This document shows positions 15,397 through 16,404 of a stretch of DNA of 16,404 nucleotides, one piece after another. The notes under the pieces were generated by a model. That model ran no database searches and had not been told where the DNA came from. It was given only the letters and a program-made list of their open reading frames with translations. The position numbers and the translations under genes were made by a program. The DNA comes from Desulfuromonadaceae bacterium (GTDB lineage: Bacteria; Desulfobacterota; Desulfuromonadia; Desulfuromonadales; Geopsychrobacteraceae). Numbering within the stretch: position 1 is the first letter of the stretch; every line of letters starts with the position of its first letter. Location of the stretch: positions 1-16,404 of the forward strand of contig WTCI01000136.1 of assembly GCA_013138655.1 (NCBI GenBank), read 5' to 3'.

Positions 15397-15684
15397 TTAC
15401 ACACCATAAAAATCGATATTATGACCCTCTTCAAGAGTCACATAAGCTTTTTTCCAGTTATTACGCTGGCCGATATTGTAACCCACGCGCTTCACCTTAC
15501 CACGCAGCTGAATAGTGTTCACAGCCTTGACCTTGACATCAAAAGCCTTCTCAACAGCCTGCTTAATCTCAATCTTGTTCGCAACGCGAGAAACCTCAAA
15601 AGTTACAATCTGCGATTCATCCTTCAACAGATTCGCTTTTTCAGTAATTAACGGTTTGCGGATAATCTCGTGCAATGGTTTCAT
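15397..15684 (-). CDS. rplW: 50S ribosomal protein L23
   Basis: L23 (95 aa) forms the main docking site for trigger factor and SRP at the tunnel exit. The N-terminus [20 protein letters not shown] and the VARN-like helix [20 protein letters not shown], followed by [14 protein letters not shown] and [17 protein letters not shown], are typical. The start ATG overlaps the rplD TGA by four bases (ATGA), with AAGGAG inside rplD, so translation is probably coupled to rplD. Confidence 0.98.
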   Translation of the reverse strand: MKPLHEIIRKPLITEKANLLKDESQIVTFEVSRVANKIEIKQAVEKAFDVKVKAVNTIQLRGKVKRVGYNIGQRNNWKKAYVTLEEGHNIDFYGV

Positions 15685-16304
15685 TTTTCCAGTGCTCCTT
15701 CAATCTCGCTTACCGCAGCATCGGTCAGCACCAGGTTCGGGTACTTAAGGACGTCATAAACATTGACACCGGCCGCACGCAGCACCTTGACATTACGTAA
15801 ATTGCGTGCTGACAATTCAACCTTGGGATCGGCCTGATCGATAACAATCAGTACACCTTCAAGTTCAAAGCGCTGGATCAGCTGTGCGAATGATTTGGTG
15901 CTGATAGCCTCCAGATTGAGCTCTTTCAGTACCGTCAGCTTCTCCGCCTGGTAGCGAGCCGAAAGCGCACTGCACAGAGCAGCCTTCTTGACCTTACGGT
16001 TCAACTTAAAAGCATAGGAACGTGGCTGCGGCCCGAACGCAACACCACCGCCGACAAAGTGAGGGGCACTCACGGTTCCTTGACGAGCGTTACCAGTCCC
16101 CTTCTGACGATAAGGTTTCTTGCCGCCGCCGGCAACGGCACTGCGGTTCTTGGTCGCAGCGGTCCCCTGACGACGGGCAGCCAGTTGATAACGGACCATA
16201 TCATGCAGCAGATATTCTTTTACCTCGGTGTTAAAAACCGCGTCAGCGATTTCACGCTCACCGACCTGCTTCTTGTCCTGATCAAATATTGTTACAGTTG
16301 CCAT
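15681..16304 (-). CDS. rplD: 50S ribosomal protein L4
   Basis: L4 (207 aa) is an early assembly protein whose long loop lines the exit tunnel; in E. coli it also represses its own operon at the S10 leader, which is outside this window. The extended tunnel loop is visible at about 43-95, with [20 protein letters not shown] and [20 protein letters not shown]. The globular domain has [20 protein letters not shown] and the C-terminal [20 protein letters not shown]. The ATG start has AGGAG six bases upstream. It lies 24 bases after rplC and overlaps rplW. Confidence 0.98.
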   Translation of the reverse strand: MATVTIFDQDKKQVGEREIADAVFNTEVKEYLLHDMVRYQLAARRQGTAATKNRSAVAGGGKKPYRQKGTGNARQGTVSAPHFVGGGVAFGPQPRSYAFKLNRKVKKAALCSALSARYQAEKLTVLKELNLEAISTKSFAQLIQRFELEGVLIVIDQADPKVELSARNLRNVKVLRAAGVNVYDVLKYPNLVLTDAAVSEIEGALEK

Positions 16305-16328
16305 TTTCTACTCCTGTGTCCGTAGCAC

Positions 16329-16404
16329 TTAGGCCTTGATTCCCTTGCGGATCACGACCAGACCGTTCTTCGATCCAGGCACAGCACCACGCACAAGAAT
16401 AAGA
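16329..16404 (-). CDS. rplC: 50S ribosomal protein L3, C-terminal end (partial)
   Basis: The last 24 complete codons of L3 are seen before the TAA at 16329-16331; the rest lies beyond the window. The peptide runs LILVRGAVPGSKNGLVVIRK and ends GIKA, the standard L3 terminus (the RGAVPGxKNGLV motif). L3 is an early 23S rRNA binder near the peptidyl-transferase centre. Its place upstream of rplD is the canonical S10 order. Confidence 0.95.
   Translation of the reverse strand, partial: LILVRGAVPGSKNGLVVIRKGIKA

Overview
The window is almost entirely one long ribosomal-protein locus read from the minus strand. Transcription runs from the right edge to the left. The locus joins the S10, spc and alpha operons of bacteria without a visible break. 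It is a core chromosomal region, and I see no transposon, phage, CRISPR array, tRNA or rRNA gene.

The protein sequences and gene order suggest a delta-proteobacterial lineage, most likely Desulfuromonadales/Geobacter-like (Desulfobacterota). adk and map lie between secY and rpmJ, as in Firmicutes and many deep proteobacteria but unlike E. coli. rpsD lies between rpsK and rpoA, as in Proteobacteria. Several ribosomal proteins are the zinc-binding forms. The genus assignment is from memory of related proteins, not a search.

Layout in transcription order (right to left): end of rplC (L3, cut by the window edge), then rplD, rplW, rplB, rpsS, rplV, rpsC, rplP, rpmC, rpsQ (S10 part); rplN, rplX, rplE, rpsN, rpsH, rplF, rplR, rpsE, rpmD, rplO, secY (spc part); adk, map, rpmJ; rpsM, rpsK, rpsD, rpoA, rplQ (alpha part). 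The cluster closes with a strong intrinsic terminator at 2294-2335. Beyond it a separate two-gene unit, mgtE-recO, runs on the same strand, probably from its own promoter. The first 42 bases may hold the last codons of a plus-strand gene convergent with recO.

The genes together supply most 50S and 30S proteins, the RNA polymerase alpha subunit, the SecY translocon pore, adenylate kinase, and the methionine aminopeptidase that trims nascent chains. Gaps between genes are 1-53 bases, with two short overlaps (rplD/rplW and rplP/rpmC). This fits co-transcription and translational coupling.

No new biological system is visible. The points most worth a second look are the start codons (TTG for rpsC, rpsM, rpsD and map; GTG for rpsS, rpsN and probably rplR), which are concentrated in 30S genes, the acidic tail on L17, and the start choice for rplR. 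No stretch of 300 bases lacks a gene; the largest gap, 2190-2356, holds the terminator and the mgtE promoter region.
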